Source: Lolliginicoccus lacisalsi (lineage in GTDB: Bacteria > Actinomycetota > Actinomycetes > Mycobacteriales > Mycobacteriaceae). From it: DNA of 64,000 nucleotides. The translations under genes and the position numbers were made by a program. Below the pieces are notes generated by a model. It was given only the letters and a program-made list of their open reading frames with translations. It did no database searches and was not told the origin of the DNA. This document shows, piece after piece, positions 1 to 7,627 of this stretch. Position 1 is the stretch's first letter; each line of letters opens with the position of its first letter. The stretch lies in the NCBI RefSeq assembly GCF_014841105.1, contig NZ_JACYWE010000002.1, positions 282,434 through 346,433 on the forward strand, written 5' to 3'.

Positions 1-500
1 TTGAACAAGGTGGTGGCGAACTGGGAGATGCCGCCGCCGATGGCCTTGCCCGGGCGACCGTTGGAGATCACGCCGGCTTCGATGTAGCCCTGCGCGGTTC
101 CGCGCGGGCCGGTGTAGCCGTTGAGCGAGAAGACCGCGCCCGGAGCCACGACAGCCCCATTGACCTGCTCGGCAACACGACGGATGTTCACGCCCGAGTC
201 GGCCGCGAAGCCGCTCGTGGTGAACTCGCCGATCACCTGGTTGGTCTGCGGCGTGGCAACGGGCGGCTGCGGCGCTGAGGGCGCGGGCGGCGCGGGAGGA
301 GCCTGAGGCGCTGGCGGGAGGAGGCCCTCGGAGCCATTGGGCGGCACCGGGATCTCCGGCAGCTCGATCACGGGAGCCGGACCTGGCAGGTTCAACGAGT
401 CCCACAGATCACCCAGCGGATCGGCCGCGGCCGGGGCAGCCCCAGCAAGAACAAGTGCGACTCCGGCACCCGCTGCAGACAACTTTCCCAACAACCGCAT
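1..500 (-). CDS. VanW family secreted protein (partial, C-terminus off the left edge)
   Basis: The reading frame starts at an ATG at 500, after a good AGGAG ribosome-binding site, and stays open to the window edge (166 codons). Residues 1-26 form a signal peptide with a short basic start and an Ala/Val/Leu core. Residues 40-85 are a Pro/Ala-rich linker. From about residue 91 the VanW-type core is visible: EFTTSGF, RRVAEQVNG, FSLNGYTGPR, EAGVISNGR and GGGISQFATTLF. The usual GGGICQ has Ser instead of Cys. VanW-family proteins are envelope proteins of unclear biochemical role, named after a vancomycin-resistance accessory gene. It is transcribed away from the small XRE cassette. The family call is fairly secure; the function is not. 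Confidence 0.8.
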   Translation of the reverse strand, partial: MRLLGKLSAAGAGVALVLAGAAPAAADPLGDLWDSLNLPGPAPVIELPEIPVPPNGSEGLLPPAPQAPPAPPAPSAPQPPVATPQTNQVIGEFTTSGFAADSGVNIRRVAEQVNGAVVAPGAVFSLNGYTGPRGTAQGYIEAGVISNGRPGKAIGGGISQFATTLF

Positions 501-746
501 TTCTACTCCTCAGCCGAATCGCGTACTTGCTCAACATAGTGCATCCCCGACCAAAGCCGCACGTTGAGGGGTTGTGGCGAGACATTGGACCCGGTACGGC
601 AACGCCCGCGCGCGACCACTGCCCTTGGCTCGCAGCCACACTCGGCCGCAGCTCCGCTCTTTGTCGCGTCGCTTCTCGTCGCGTCGCTGCCCGATCAGTC
701 CCTGGCCGCCGGTTCGCCGCGCTCCAATCCGCCGCGCTCCGTCCGA

Positions 747-785
747 GTGGAAACTTTTCCCCCGTGGAGCGGGAAAATCTTCCAC
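747..785. repeat. Family 1 palindrome, copy 1
   Basis: A 39-bp inverted repeat with left arm GTGGAAACTTTTCCC, a 9-base loop (CCGTGGAGC) and a right arm with two mismatches. Four other 39-bp copies lie at 1799, 15992, 17350 and 53458. It lies between divergent genes and next to short TCGTCGCGTCGCT-like repeats at about 664-690. With the copy at 1799 it brackets the XRE/membrane-protein cassette. Confidence 0.9.
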
Positions 786-832
786 CAACGCGGCATCCTC
801 GCTCGTCAGCCAGCAGCTCCCGGGCCACCAGC

Positions 833-976
833 TCACACCCCACCGCCGTGCGGGAACAGCGCGTCGCCGGGTAACCCCACCTCGCGATGACAACTTTTCT
901 TGACATCCGATGTCAAGTTCTCTTTACTTGAAGTGTGCCTCGCGAATCACACCCCACCGCCGTGCGGGAACAGCGC
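833..976. repeat. 30-bp direct repeat: relic duplicate of the XRE gene start
   Basis: Positions 833-862 and 947-976 are identical over 30 bp. The second copy encodes residues 5-14 (SHPTAVREQR) of the XRE regulator. The first copy reads the same residues but hits a TAA at 872-874. This looks like a truncated duplicate of the 5' end of the regulator gene, left upstream of the working copy. Confidence 0.85.
899..917. promoter_or_regulatory. 19-bp palindromic operator overlapping a -35-like element
   Basis: CTTGACATCCGATGTCAAG is a perfect palindrome around a central C. It contains TTGACA, a canonical -35 hexamer, and lies 17 bp before the GTG start of the XRE regulator at 935. The position suits an autorepression site for that regulator. 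This is inference from position and symmetry. Confidence 0.6.
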
Positions 977-1159
977 ATCGCCGCGGGAATCACCCAGGCC
1001 GATCTTGCCCACGCGTGCGGGACGAGCCGCCAGACGATCGTGTCGATCGAGGGTGGGCAATACAGCCCGAGCGTGTGGCTGGCCCTGCGGATCGCGCGCG
1101 CCCTCCATGCCGACGTGGAATCCCTGTTCCCACTCCCCACCATCGAGGAAGCCCCATGA
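935..1159 (+). CDS. Small XRE/Cro-CI family HTH regulator
   Basis: A 74-residue protein consisting of one HTH_XRE domain (about residues 9-64), with the typical VREQRIAAGITQADLA and SRQTIVSIEGGQYSPS segments. The GTG start at 935 places the whole domain in frame. Its 3' end overlaps the next gene by four bases (ATGA), so the two are translationally coupled. Small XRE repressors paired with a short multi-pass membrane protein form a recurrent two-gene unit whose function is mostly unknown. The palindrome at 899-917 is its likely operator. The cassette is bracketed by family 1 palindromes. Confidence 0.85.
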   Translation: MPRESHPTAVREQRIAAGITQADLAHACGTSRQTIVSIEGGQYSPSVWLALRIARALHADVESLFPLPTIEEAP

Positions 1160-1635
1160 GCAACTCCGTGTTCATCCGCGCCATGCACGCCATTGGCGAC
1201 TTCGAGAGCCCGTTCTACAGCGAGGAACGCGACCGCGACGTGTGGAACGAAGCCTCTGCCGCGGGGTTCCAGCTGATGCTGTGGTCCGGCCTCGTCGCAG
1301 CCGTCGCCCTTCCCTGGATCGCGGGCAGCACCGGAACCTGGATAGCGATGGGCATCCTCGTTGTCGTCGGGGCGATCTCTTGGTGCACCATGCTGTACGC
1401 GAGCGCCCTGAACGTCGACCCCATGGCACGCACCCGCCTCGGTGCCCGTGCGATCCTCGCTTTCACGCTGGTCATCGCCGCGATCATCAGCATTGCGATC
1501 CATCTGCGCAGCACCTACTCCGGCGCGAGCGGCGTCGCAGGCAGCCTCACCGATGGCTTCCTGACGGGCGCGATCATCGGCGCTATCGGTGGTGCCATTG
1601 CCCTCGCAGTGGTGCGCAAGCGGAGCCGGGGCTAG
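1156..1635 (+). CDS. Four-helix integral membrane protein coupled to the XRE regulator
   Basis: A 159-residue protein whose ATG overlaps the regulator's stop codon. After a soluble start of about 40 residues there are two hydrophobic helices (about 41-60 and 62-82), then two more (about 92-112 and 129-152). It ends in a basic tail (VRKRSRG). It resembles DUF2178/YozG-partner-like membrane proteins in size and context, but I do not recognise the family with certainty. The coupling suggests the regulator and membrane protein act as one unit, perhaps sensing a membrane state. No function is assigned. Confidence 0.75.
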   Translation: MSNSVFIRAMHAIGDFESPFYSEERDRDVWNEASAAGFQLMLWSGLVAAVALPWIAGSTGTWIAMGILVVVGAISWCTMLYASALNVDPMARTRLGARAILAFTLVIAAIISIAIHLRSTYSGASGVAGSLTDGFLTGAIIGAIGGAIALAVVRKRSRG

Positions 1636-1658
1636 CGCTCCTCGGGAGAACGCGCCCA

Positions 1659-1722
1659 CCGGTTGTGTTCACTGTTGCACCCTCGAACGTGGTGATCCGG
1701 GCGCAAAACCGCACACTTCCGG
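1659..1722. repeat. Family 3 palindrome, copy I (degenerate)
   Basis: The outer arms are CCGG and CCGG. The right arm carries GCAAAACCGCACAC and the left arm the decayed complement with TTGCACCCT. Better copies lie at 26274, 42859, 43857 and 58858. It sits 77 bp from a family 1 palindrome in the same convergent intergenic space. Confidence 0.7.
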
Positions 1723-1798
1723 GCGCGGTGCCACGACCCGCTGGGCCTGCTGGCGCCGCCCGCGGAATCCCGCCGCTGGGCCGCCCCCCGCCGCCGGA

Positions 1799-1837
1799 GT
1801 GGAAACTTTTCCCCCGTGGAGCGGGAAAAGTTTCCAC
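1799..1837. repeat. Family 1 palindrome, copy 2 (perfect)
   Basis: Arms GTGGAAACTTTTCCC and GGGAAAAGTTTCCAC are perfectly complementary over 15 bp around a 9-base loop (CCGTGGAGC). It lies between convergent genes, the membrane-protein gene and echA6, and could act as a bidirectional transcription stop. A tandem array starts at its 3' edge. Confidence 0.95.
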
Positions 1838-1918
1838 CAGAGCGGACACCACCAGAGCGGACACCACCAGCGCGGACACCACCAGAGCGGACACCACCAG
1901 AGCGGACACCACCAGAGC
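1836..1918. repeat. 15-bp tandem array, five copies
   Basis: The unit ACCAGAGCGGACACC occurs five times head to tail (one copy has GCG for GAG) plus a partial sixth copy. It directly abuts the family 1 palindrome. It is non-coding as far as can be seen; the array ends about 30 bp before the echA6 stop codon. Confidence 0.95.
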
Positions 1919-1949
1919 ACGGAGGCCACGCAGCCACCGCCGGAACCCC

Positions 1950-2678
1950 CTAGTCGCCGGTGAAGGTGGGGCGGCGGCCTTCCATGCGGGCCTGGCGGGC
2001 CTCGGCAACGTCGGAGCTGGCCCACGCGGCGCGGTGGGCCGCCTGCTGCTCGGCGGTGGGCTCGCTCTGGGGCGTGTGGTTGAACACGAGCTTGAGGTGG
2101 CGGATGGTCAGTGGCGCGAGCTGGGCGATCTCGGCGGCCCACTGCTGCGCGACGGCGAGGTCCCCGTGCCGGTTGGCGAGCCCGCACTGGAGGGCCTGGT
2201 CGGCGGCGAGCGGCTCGGCGGCCATGAGCATGGCGCGGGCGGAGGATCCGCCAGCGAGCTCGCTGAGGCGGTTGATGGTCCAGTTATCCATGGCGAGGCC
2301 GAGCTTGGCGATGGGCACCATGAAGTAGGCGTCCTCGGCGACCACGCGCAGGTCGGCTGCGACAGTGAGCTGCACCCCTGCGCCGATGGCCGGCCCGTTG
2401 ACCGCCGCGATCACGGGCAAGGGGGTGTGCTGCAGTGCGTGGAGCATGGCGTAGAGGGAGCCGATGAAGTCGCGGTCGTAGGCTGCGCTGCCGAGGTCGG
2501 CTCCGGCGCAGAACGCGGCGCCGCGCCCGGTGAGGACGATGGCACGGGCGCCGGTCTCCTCGGCCTCGCGCACCATCTCGGTGATGCCGGTGCAGATGGT
2601 GGTGTTGAGCGCGTTGCGGCGGTCCTCGCGCTGCAGCTCAATGGTCACGACGTCCTGGTCACGGCTGTACCCGAGCAT
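1950..2678 (-). CDS. echA6: EchA6-like crotonase-fold acyl-CoA carrier
   Basis: A 242-residue crotonase-fold protein that closely matches, from memory, M. tuberculosis EchA6 (243 residues): FCAGADL at 57-62, NGPAIGAGVQL at 94-104, DNWTINRL, and a C-terminal ARMEGRRPTF. Both catalytic glutamates of true enoyl-CoA hydratases are absent: Q103 replaces the first and I123 the second. EchA6 is reported not to hydrate enoyl-CoA but to carry long-chain acyl-CoA into the FAS-II/mycolate pathway. It lies near accD3 as in mycobacteria. The ATG at 2678 gives the family length. Confidence 0.9.
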   Translation of the reverse strand: MLGYSRDQDVVTIELQREDRRNALNTTICTGITEMVREAEETGARAIVLTGRGAAFCAGADLGSAAYDRDFIGSLYAMLHALQHTPLPVIAAVNGPAIGAGVQLTVAADLRVVAEDAYFMVPIAKLGLAMDNWTINRLSELAGGSSARAMLMAAEPLAADQALQCGLANRHGDLAVAQQWAAEIAQLAPLTIRHLKLVFNHTPQSEPTAEQQAAHRAAWASSDVAEARQARMEGRRPTFTGD

Positions 2679-2775
2679 TCCTACCTCGTTCGTTCGTGGT
2701 TCGCGGTCCTCGTTGCGCGAAGCTTCGCGGGCCCTGTTCCTTGAACCCTACTGCGGGCGCCCGCCCGGGACGCGA

Positions 2776-2810
2776 CGCAGCCCCCGGTCCTCGTGGCGCC
2801 GGGGGCTGCG
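2776..2810 (-). terminator. Hairpin terminator after the aldo/keto reductase
   Basis: Twelve-bp perfect arms CGCAGCCCCCGG and CCGGGGGCTGCG surround an 11-base loop, 23 bp past the stop of the reductase gene and between it and echA6. No U-tract follows. It could insulate echA6 from read-through. Confidence 0.65.
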
Positions 2811-2832
2811 GGCGGGGGGGGGCGGTGATGAC

Positions 2833-3654
2833 CTAGAACGTGTCGGGGTCGGGACCGATGCGCCCGTCCGCGACGTCGAGCGCGGTGATGCGGTCGACCT
2901 GCTCATCGGTGAGCTCGAAGCCGAAGATGTCGAAGTTCTCCTTGATGCGTCCGGGCGTGACGGACTTGGGGATGACGACGTTGCCGAGCTGGAGGTGCCA
3001 GCGCAGGATGACCTGCGCGACGGTGGCCCCGGTCTCGGTGGCGATCCCGGTGAGGACGGGGTCCTGGAGGATCTGGCCCTGCCCGAGCGGACTCCACGCC
3101 TCGGTGGCGATGCCGTGCCGGGCGTGGAACTCGCGCAGCTCGGGCTGGGAGAACCGGGGGTGCAGCTCGATCTGGTTGATGACGGGCACCTCGCCGGTGG
3201 CCTCGATGAGCCGCTCGAGGTGGGGGATCTGGAAGTTGGAGACACCGACGGAGCGCACCTTGCCCTCTGCCTTGAGCTGCTGGAGCGCAGCAAACGTCTC
3301 GGTGTAGAGCCCTTCGGCCGGCTTGGGCCAGTGGATGAGGTAGAGGTCGATGTGGTCGAGGCCGAGCCGGACGAGGCTGTCGTCAAAGGCTCGGAGGGCA
3401 CGGTCGCGGCCCTGGTCGTCGTTCCACAGCTTGGTGGTGACGTAGACCTGGTCGCGGGGGATGCCGGATTCGCGGATCGCCTGGCCGGTGCCGGCCTCGT
3501 TGTCGTAGATGCGGGCGGTGTCGATGTGGCGGTAGCCGGTCGCGAGCGCTGTCGCCACGGCTTCTTGGGCCTGGCCGTCCGGAATCTGCCAGACGCCGTA
3601 TCCGAGCTGGGGGATGGTGTGGCCATCTTGGAGTCGCACGTTGGGAACATTCAC
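2833..3654 (-). CDS. Aldo/keto reductase (AKR5-type, 2,5-diketogluconate-reductase-like)
   Basis: A 273-residue protein with the complete AKR signature: GYRHIDTARIYDNE (Asp and Tyr of the tetrad), TKLWNDD (Lys) and YLIHWPKP (His). NADPH-site residues follow at the end (IPKSVTPGRIKEN). The GTG at 3654 starts VNVPNVRLQDG, where family members normally begin; the frame is open far upstream but that part has no homology. It is an NADPH-dependent cytosolic carbonyl reductase of unknown physiological substrate. M. tuberculosis Rv2971 is of the same class. It is divergent from accD3. Confidence 0.9.
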   Translation of the reverse strand: MNVPNVRLQDGHTIPQLGYGVWQIPDGQAQEAVATALATGYRHIDTARIYDNEAGTGQAIRESGIPRDQVYVTTKLWNDDQGRDRALRAFDDSLVRLGLDHIDLYLIHWPKPAEGLYTETFAALQQLKAEGKVRSVGVSNFQIPHLERLIEATGEVPVINQIELHPRFSQPELREFHARHGIATEAWSPLGQGQILQDPVLTGIATETGATVAQVILRWHLQLGNVVIPKSVTPGRIKENFDIFGFELTDEQVDRITALDVADGRIGPDPDTF

Positions 3655-3799
3655 GGCTTGGTCAACGCGTGCGTGCCGCAGTGGATTCCACCTCGGGCGC
3701 AATCGCCCGAAGGATCCTGTTTCGCCCGCTCGCGCATGCGGATTGGCGGTAGCGTTGCGGCCAAGAACCGATGCCCACCGGCCCCGGGAGCGTATCGCC

Positions 3800-5302
3800 A
3801 TGCCCACAGTGACCACGTCCATGCAATTGTGCGACAACGTCCTCGACCTCGGATCCTTCATGTCCTGGGACACCGAGCCCGTCCAGGTCGCGATGTCCGA
3901 GCAGTACCGGGCCGACCTCGAGGCGGCGCGCGAGAAGTCCGGCCTCGATGAGTCGGTGGTCACCGGCGAGGGACGCATCCGCGGACGTCGTGTCGCGGTG
4001 ATCGCGTGCGAGTTCGGCTTCCTCGCCGGCTCGGTGGGCGTCGCCGCGGCGGAACGCATCGTCTCGGCCATCGAGCGAGCGACCGCGGAGCGCCTTCCCC
4101 TGCTGGCCTCCCCCACCTCGGGCGGCACCCGAATGCAAGAGGGCACGGTCGCGTTCCTGCAGATGGTGAAGATCGCCGCGGCCATCAAGATCCACAAGGA
4201 AGCGCACCTGCCCTACCTGGTTTACCTGCGGCATCCCACCACTGGCGGGGTGTTCGCCTCGTGGGGCTCCCTCGGCCATGTGACCGTCGCCGAGCCTGGC
4301 GCGCTCGTCGGCTTCCTCGGCCCGCGCGTGTATGAATCGCTGCACGGGGCGACCTTCCCCGAGGGCGTGCAGACGTCGGAGAACCTGTACCAGCGTGGCG
4401 TCATCGACGGCGTGGTGCCGGTGCGGTGGCTGCGCCCGATCCTCGACCGGGTGCTGCGCGTGCTCGGTGGCACGCCGAAGCTGCCGGACCGGTTCGAGCC
4501 CGCGCCGCTGATCGAGGAGCTGCCCGACATTCCCGCCTGGGAATCCGTGCTGGCATCCCGCAGCCCCATCCGGCCCGGCTCGCGCAGCGTCCTGCGCCAC
4601 GGCGCCACCACCTTGACCCCATTGAGCGGCACTGGCCAGGGCGAGTCGGATCGCTCCATGCTGCTGTACCTGGCCCGCCTCTCCGGCACCCCCTGCGTGG
4701 TGCTGGCGCAGGATCGCGCCGTCTCCGCCGACAGCGACGCGTTCGGTCCTGCCGCGCTGCGCGAGGCCCGGCGCGGAATGCGGCTCGCGGAGGAACTGCG
4801 CCTGCCGCTGGTGCTGATCATCGACACCATGGGTGCTGCCCTGTCCAAGGACGCCGAGGAACGCGGCCTGGCCGGGGAGATCGCTCGCTGCCTCGCCGAA
4901 CTGGTCACACTGCGTTGCCCCACCGTGTCGGTGCTGCTAGGCCAGGGAACCGGCGGCGGCGCGCTCGCCATGCTTCCGGCCGACCGGGTACTGTGCGCGC
5001 TCAACGGCTGGCTCGCGCCACTGCCGCCGGAGGGGGCCAGCGCGATCGTGTATCGCAGCACCGGGCGCGCCGCGGACATCGCCGCGCAGCAGGGCATCCG
5101 CTCGCGCGATCTGATGCGCTCCGGCATCGTCGACGCCATCATCCCCGAGGTCCCCGATGCCGCGCAGGAGCCGATCCCGTTCAGCCAGCGGGTCGCCGCC
5201 GCCATCGCCCGCGAGATCCGGGAGCTCGCGCTGAGGCCACCGCAGCAGCGCCATGCCGCGCGCTTGCGCCGCTACCGCGAGTTCGGGCTGCCCACCGGCT
5301 GA
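3800..5302 (+). CDS. accD3: Acyl-CoA carboxylase carboxyltransferase subunit AccD3
   Basis: A 500-residue protein that matches mycobacterial AccD3 throughout from memory: LDLGSFMSWD at the start, SPTSGGTRMQEGTVAFLQM, RHPTTGGVFASWGSLGH, PLPPEGASAIVYR and IRSRDLMRSGIVD. It has both halves of a biotin-dependent carboxyltransferase (crotonase-like N and C domains), so it is a complete beta-type subunit. The biotin carboxylase/carrier partner is not in this window. AccD3 is the least understood of the mycolate-group carboxylases. Proximity to echA6 is shared with mycobacteria. The ATG at 3800 was chosen by homology; the longer open frame upstream is spurious. Confidence 0.93.
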   Translation: MPTVTTSMQLCDNVLDLGSFMSWDTEPVQVAMSEQYRADLEAAREKSGLDESVVTGEGRIRGRRVAVIACEFGFLAGSVGVAAAERIVSAIERATAERLPLLASPTSGGTRMQEGTVAFLQMVKIAAAIKIHKEAHLPYLVYLRHPTTGGVFASWGSLGHVTVAEPGALVGFLGPRVYESLHGATFPEGVQTSENLYQRGVIDGVVPVRWLRPILDRVLRVLGGTPKLPDRFEPAPLIEELPDIPAWESVLASRSPIRPGSRSVLRHGATTLTPLSGTGQGESDRSMLLYLARLSGTPCVVLAQDRAVSADSDAFGPAALREARRGMRLAEELRLPLVLIIDTMGAALSKDAEERGLAGEIARCLAELVTLRCPTVSVLLGQGTGGGALAMLPADRVLCALNGWLAPLPPEGASAIVYRSTGRAADIAAQQGIRSRDLMRSGIVDAIIPEVPDAAQEPIPFSQRVAAAIAREIRELALRPPQQRHAARLRRYREFGLPTG

Positions 5303-5383
5303 ACGGGGCACGCGGGCCGACCAGCCACAGGTGCCCAATCCAACGCACTGTGAGAATCGGGAGAAAACTGGCACTATGACGAC

Positions 5384-6076
5384 ATGCCCGAGTCCGCGCT
5401 GGTGCTGATCGTCGATGACGACGCCGAGATCCTCGCGTCCCTCGAACGCGGCCTGCGCCTGTCCGGGTTCAACACCACCACCGCCGAGGATGGCGAGATC
5501 GCGCTGCGCCGCATCCGCGAGTACCAGCCCGATGCAGTGATCCTCGACGTCACCATGCCCCGGCTCGACGGCGTCAGCGTCGTCACCGCGCTGCGCGCCA
5601 TGGGCAGCGACGTGCCGATCTGCGTGCTCAGCGCCCGCAGCTCCGTGGACGACCGCATCGCTGGGCTCGAGGCCGGCGCCGACGACTATCTCACCAAGCC
5701 CTTCGCGCTCGGGGAGCTCGTCGCCCGCGTCCGCGCGATGCTGCGGCGCCGCACGGACGTCCCTTCCGCGCCGCGCGAGACCCTCGCCGCGGGCCCCATC
5801 GCCATCGATGTCACCGCTCGCCGGGCCACGAGCAACGAGCGCGAGCTCGACCTCACCAAGCGGGAGTTCGAGCTGCTCACCACCCTCGTCCAGCACAAGG
5901 ATGCGGTACTGTCGCGCAAGCAACTGCTCGAGATCGTATGGGGCTACGACTTCACCGCCGACACCAACGTCGTCGATGTGTTCGTTGGGTACCTGCGCAA
6001 GAAGCTCGAGGCCGACGGCACGCCACGCATGCTGCACACCGTGCGGGGAATCGGATTCATCCTCCGCACCGAATGA
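5384..6076 (+). CDS. prrA: Two-component response regulator PrrA (OmpR family)
   Basis: A 230-residue protein with an N-terminal receiver domain (acidic D11-D13, phospho-acceptor D55, K105) and a C-terminal winged helix (about 130-228) with KREFELL and VRGIGFILR. It lies 41 bp before the kinase gene. Gene order accD3-prrA-prrB and the sequence identify it as PrrA, reported as essential in M. tuberculosis and linked to adaptation during early macrophage infection, hypoxia and nitrogen limitation. Confidence 0.93.
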   Translation: MPESALVLIVDDDAEILASLERGLRLSGFNTTTAEDGEIALRRIREYQPDAVILDVTMPRLDGVSVVTALRAMGSDVPICVLSARSSVDDRIAGLEAGADDYLTKPFALGELVARVRAMLRRRTDVPSAPRETLAAGPIAIDVTARRATSNERELDLTKREFELLTTLVQHKDAVLSRKQLLEIVWGYDFTADTNVVDVFVGYLRKKLEADGTPRMLHTVRGIGFILRTE

Positions 6077-6117
6077 GCACCTTCTCGACGACCACCGATC
6101 CCTAGGGCCCCGCATCG

Positions 6118-7572
6118 ATGACCAGGACCGCGCTGCAACGCCTCACCCACCAGCTAGCGCGCTGGTTCGGCACCTCGAGGCTGCCGTCGTTCTCCCTGGC
6201 CACCCGGGTGGCCATCGCCTCGGCCCTCGGCGCCACCATCATCGTCGCTACCGTTGGTTCCTTCATGTGGTACCGCATCGGCACGGACAAGCACGCCACC
6301 CTCGACCAGCACCTCAGTGCCGTCACCTCGATCGCCGCGAGCATCTCCGCCAACTCGCTCTTCGCCGCCCGCACCCAGTTGCCCGAGGGCTTCGAAGCCA
6401 CCTACCACGCTGACCGGATCCTCATCGCCGCCCGCAGCGTCAAGATCCCCCGGCTGCCCGACGGCCTCGCCACCCTCACCATCGAGGGCGAGGAGTACCG
6501 CATCCTCACCGTCACGCTCGTCGAGGACCCTCGCGCCTTCCTCTCCGTGGCCTCCCCCACCGCCACCACCGTCGAGCAGATCAACGCCGAGCGACGGCTC
6601 ACCGTCATCGTCTCCATGCTCGCCATCGCCGCCGCCGCCGCCCTCGGCTGGCTGTTCGCTGGTTTCGCGGTCCGCCCGCTGCGCCAGCTCACCGAGCAGA
6701 CCCGCCGCATCACCGCCGACGACCTTCGCCCCATCCCGATCATCACCGGCGCCACCGAGGCCGAGGAGCTCTCGCGCGCCATCTCCTCGATGCTCGCCCG
6801 CATCACCCGCGAGCAACGCCGCAAGAACCATGCCCTCGAGACTGCCCGCGACTTCTCGTCGGTCTCCGCCCACGAGCTCCGCACCCCGCTGACCGCGCTG
6901 CGCACCAACCTCGAGGTGCTCGATACCCTTGACCCGCCGCCGGAGGACCGGCGTGCCATCATCGCCGAGACGCTGAGCTCTATCACCCGCATCGAGCAGA
7001 CCCTCAAGGCGCTCGAGCGCCTTGCCGCCGGTGACCTCGCCCGCAAGGCCGACTACGAGGACGTCAACATCCCGGACCTCCTCGATCGCGTCGTCCACGA
7101 GGCCAGTCGCATCCACCCCCCCGCCTCCATCGAGCTCGGCGACGTCGACAACGTCACCATGCGCGGCCTGCCCGCGGGCCTGCGCCTCTGCCTCGACAAC
7201 GCCATCACCAACGCCATCAAGCATGGCCGGGCCACCATCGTGCAGCTCGCCACCAAGCCGCAGCGCAACCACTACTTCGACATCACCATCGACGACAACG
7301 GCTGCGGCATTCCGATGAAGGAATGGGAATCGGTGTTCCAGCGATTCAGCCGCGGCTCCAACACCACGAGCTCCGGATCCGGGCTGGGCCTGTCCCTCGT
7401 CGCGCAGCAGGCCGAGCTGCACGGTGGCCGCGCGTTCATCACCACCAGCCCGCTCGGCGGCGCCCGGCTCACGCTGCGCATCCGAATCCCGCGGGAGGGT
7501 CGGCACTCCGCAGCAGTGGGGGCGGCGGCGAGCAGCGGGAGTGGCGACGGGACCAGCATGAGCGAATCGTGA
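6118..7572 (+). CDS. prrB: Sensor histidine kinase PrrB
   Basis: A 484-residue membrane kinase with TM1 about 30-52, an extracytoplasmic loop of about 105 residues, TM2 about 161-184, HAMP 184-235, HisKA with H252 in SAHELRTPL, and HATPase with NAITNAIKHG, DNGCGIP and GSGLGLSLV. The last 25 residues or so (Gly/Ala/Ser-rich, ending SMSES) extend beyond the HATPase domain and make it longer than mycobacterial PrrB (about 446). The TGA stop at 7570-7572 lies inside the left arm of a family 2 palindrome, which suggests the element changed the 3' end of the gene. Confidence 0.93.
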   Translation: MTRTALQRLTHQLARWFGTSRLPSFSLATRVAIASALGATIIVATVGSFMWYRIGTDKHATLDQHLSAVTSIAASISANSLFAARTQLPEGFEATYHADRILIAARSVKIPRLPDGLATLTIEGEEYRILTVTLVEDPRAFLSVASPTATTVEQINAERRLTVIVSMLAIAAAAALGWLFAGFAVRPLRQLTEQTRRITADDLRPIPIITGATEAEELSRAISSMLARITREQRRKNHALETARDFSSVSAHELRTPLTALRTNLEVLDTLDPPPEDRRAIIAETLSSITRIEQTLKALERLAAGDLARKADYEDVNIPDLLDRVVHEASRIHPPASIELGDVDNVTMRGLPAGLRLCLDNAITNAIKHGRATIVQLATKPQRNHYFDITIDDNGCGIPMKEWESVFQRFSRGSNTTSSGSGLGLSLVAQQAELHGGRAFITTSPLGGARLTLRIRIPREGRHSAAVGAAASSGSGDGTSMSES

Positions 7573-7610
7573 AGGATCAGCTACGCGGCACGTGGCCAGA
7601 TCTTCACGAT
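7566..7610. repeat. Family 2 palindrome, copy A (imperfect)
   Basis: Right arm GTGGCCAGATCTTCACGAT and a left arm with one inserted base and a few mismatches (ATCGTGAAGGATCAGCTAC). It lies at the convergent end of prrB and the photolyase gene and contains the prrB stop codon. Better copies are at 31670, 56103 and 57097. Confidence 0.85.
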
Positions 7611-7627
7611 CCGCCGGGCAACTTGGC

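Noticed and set aside
900-2744. Long plus-strand open frame across the XRE cassette and echA6
   Set aside because: It is antisense to echA6 and overlaps two well-supported plus-strand genes; its translation is Arg/Pro/Gly-rich without a domain.
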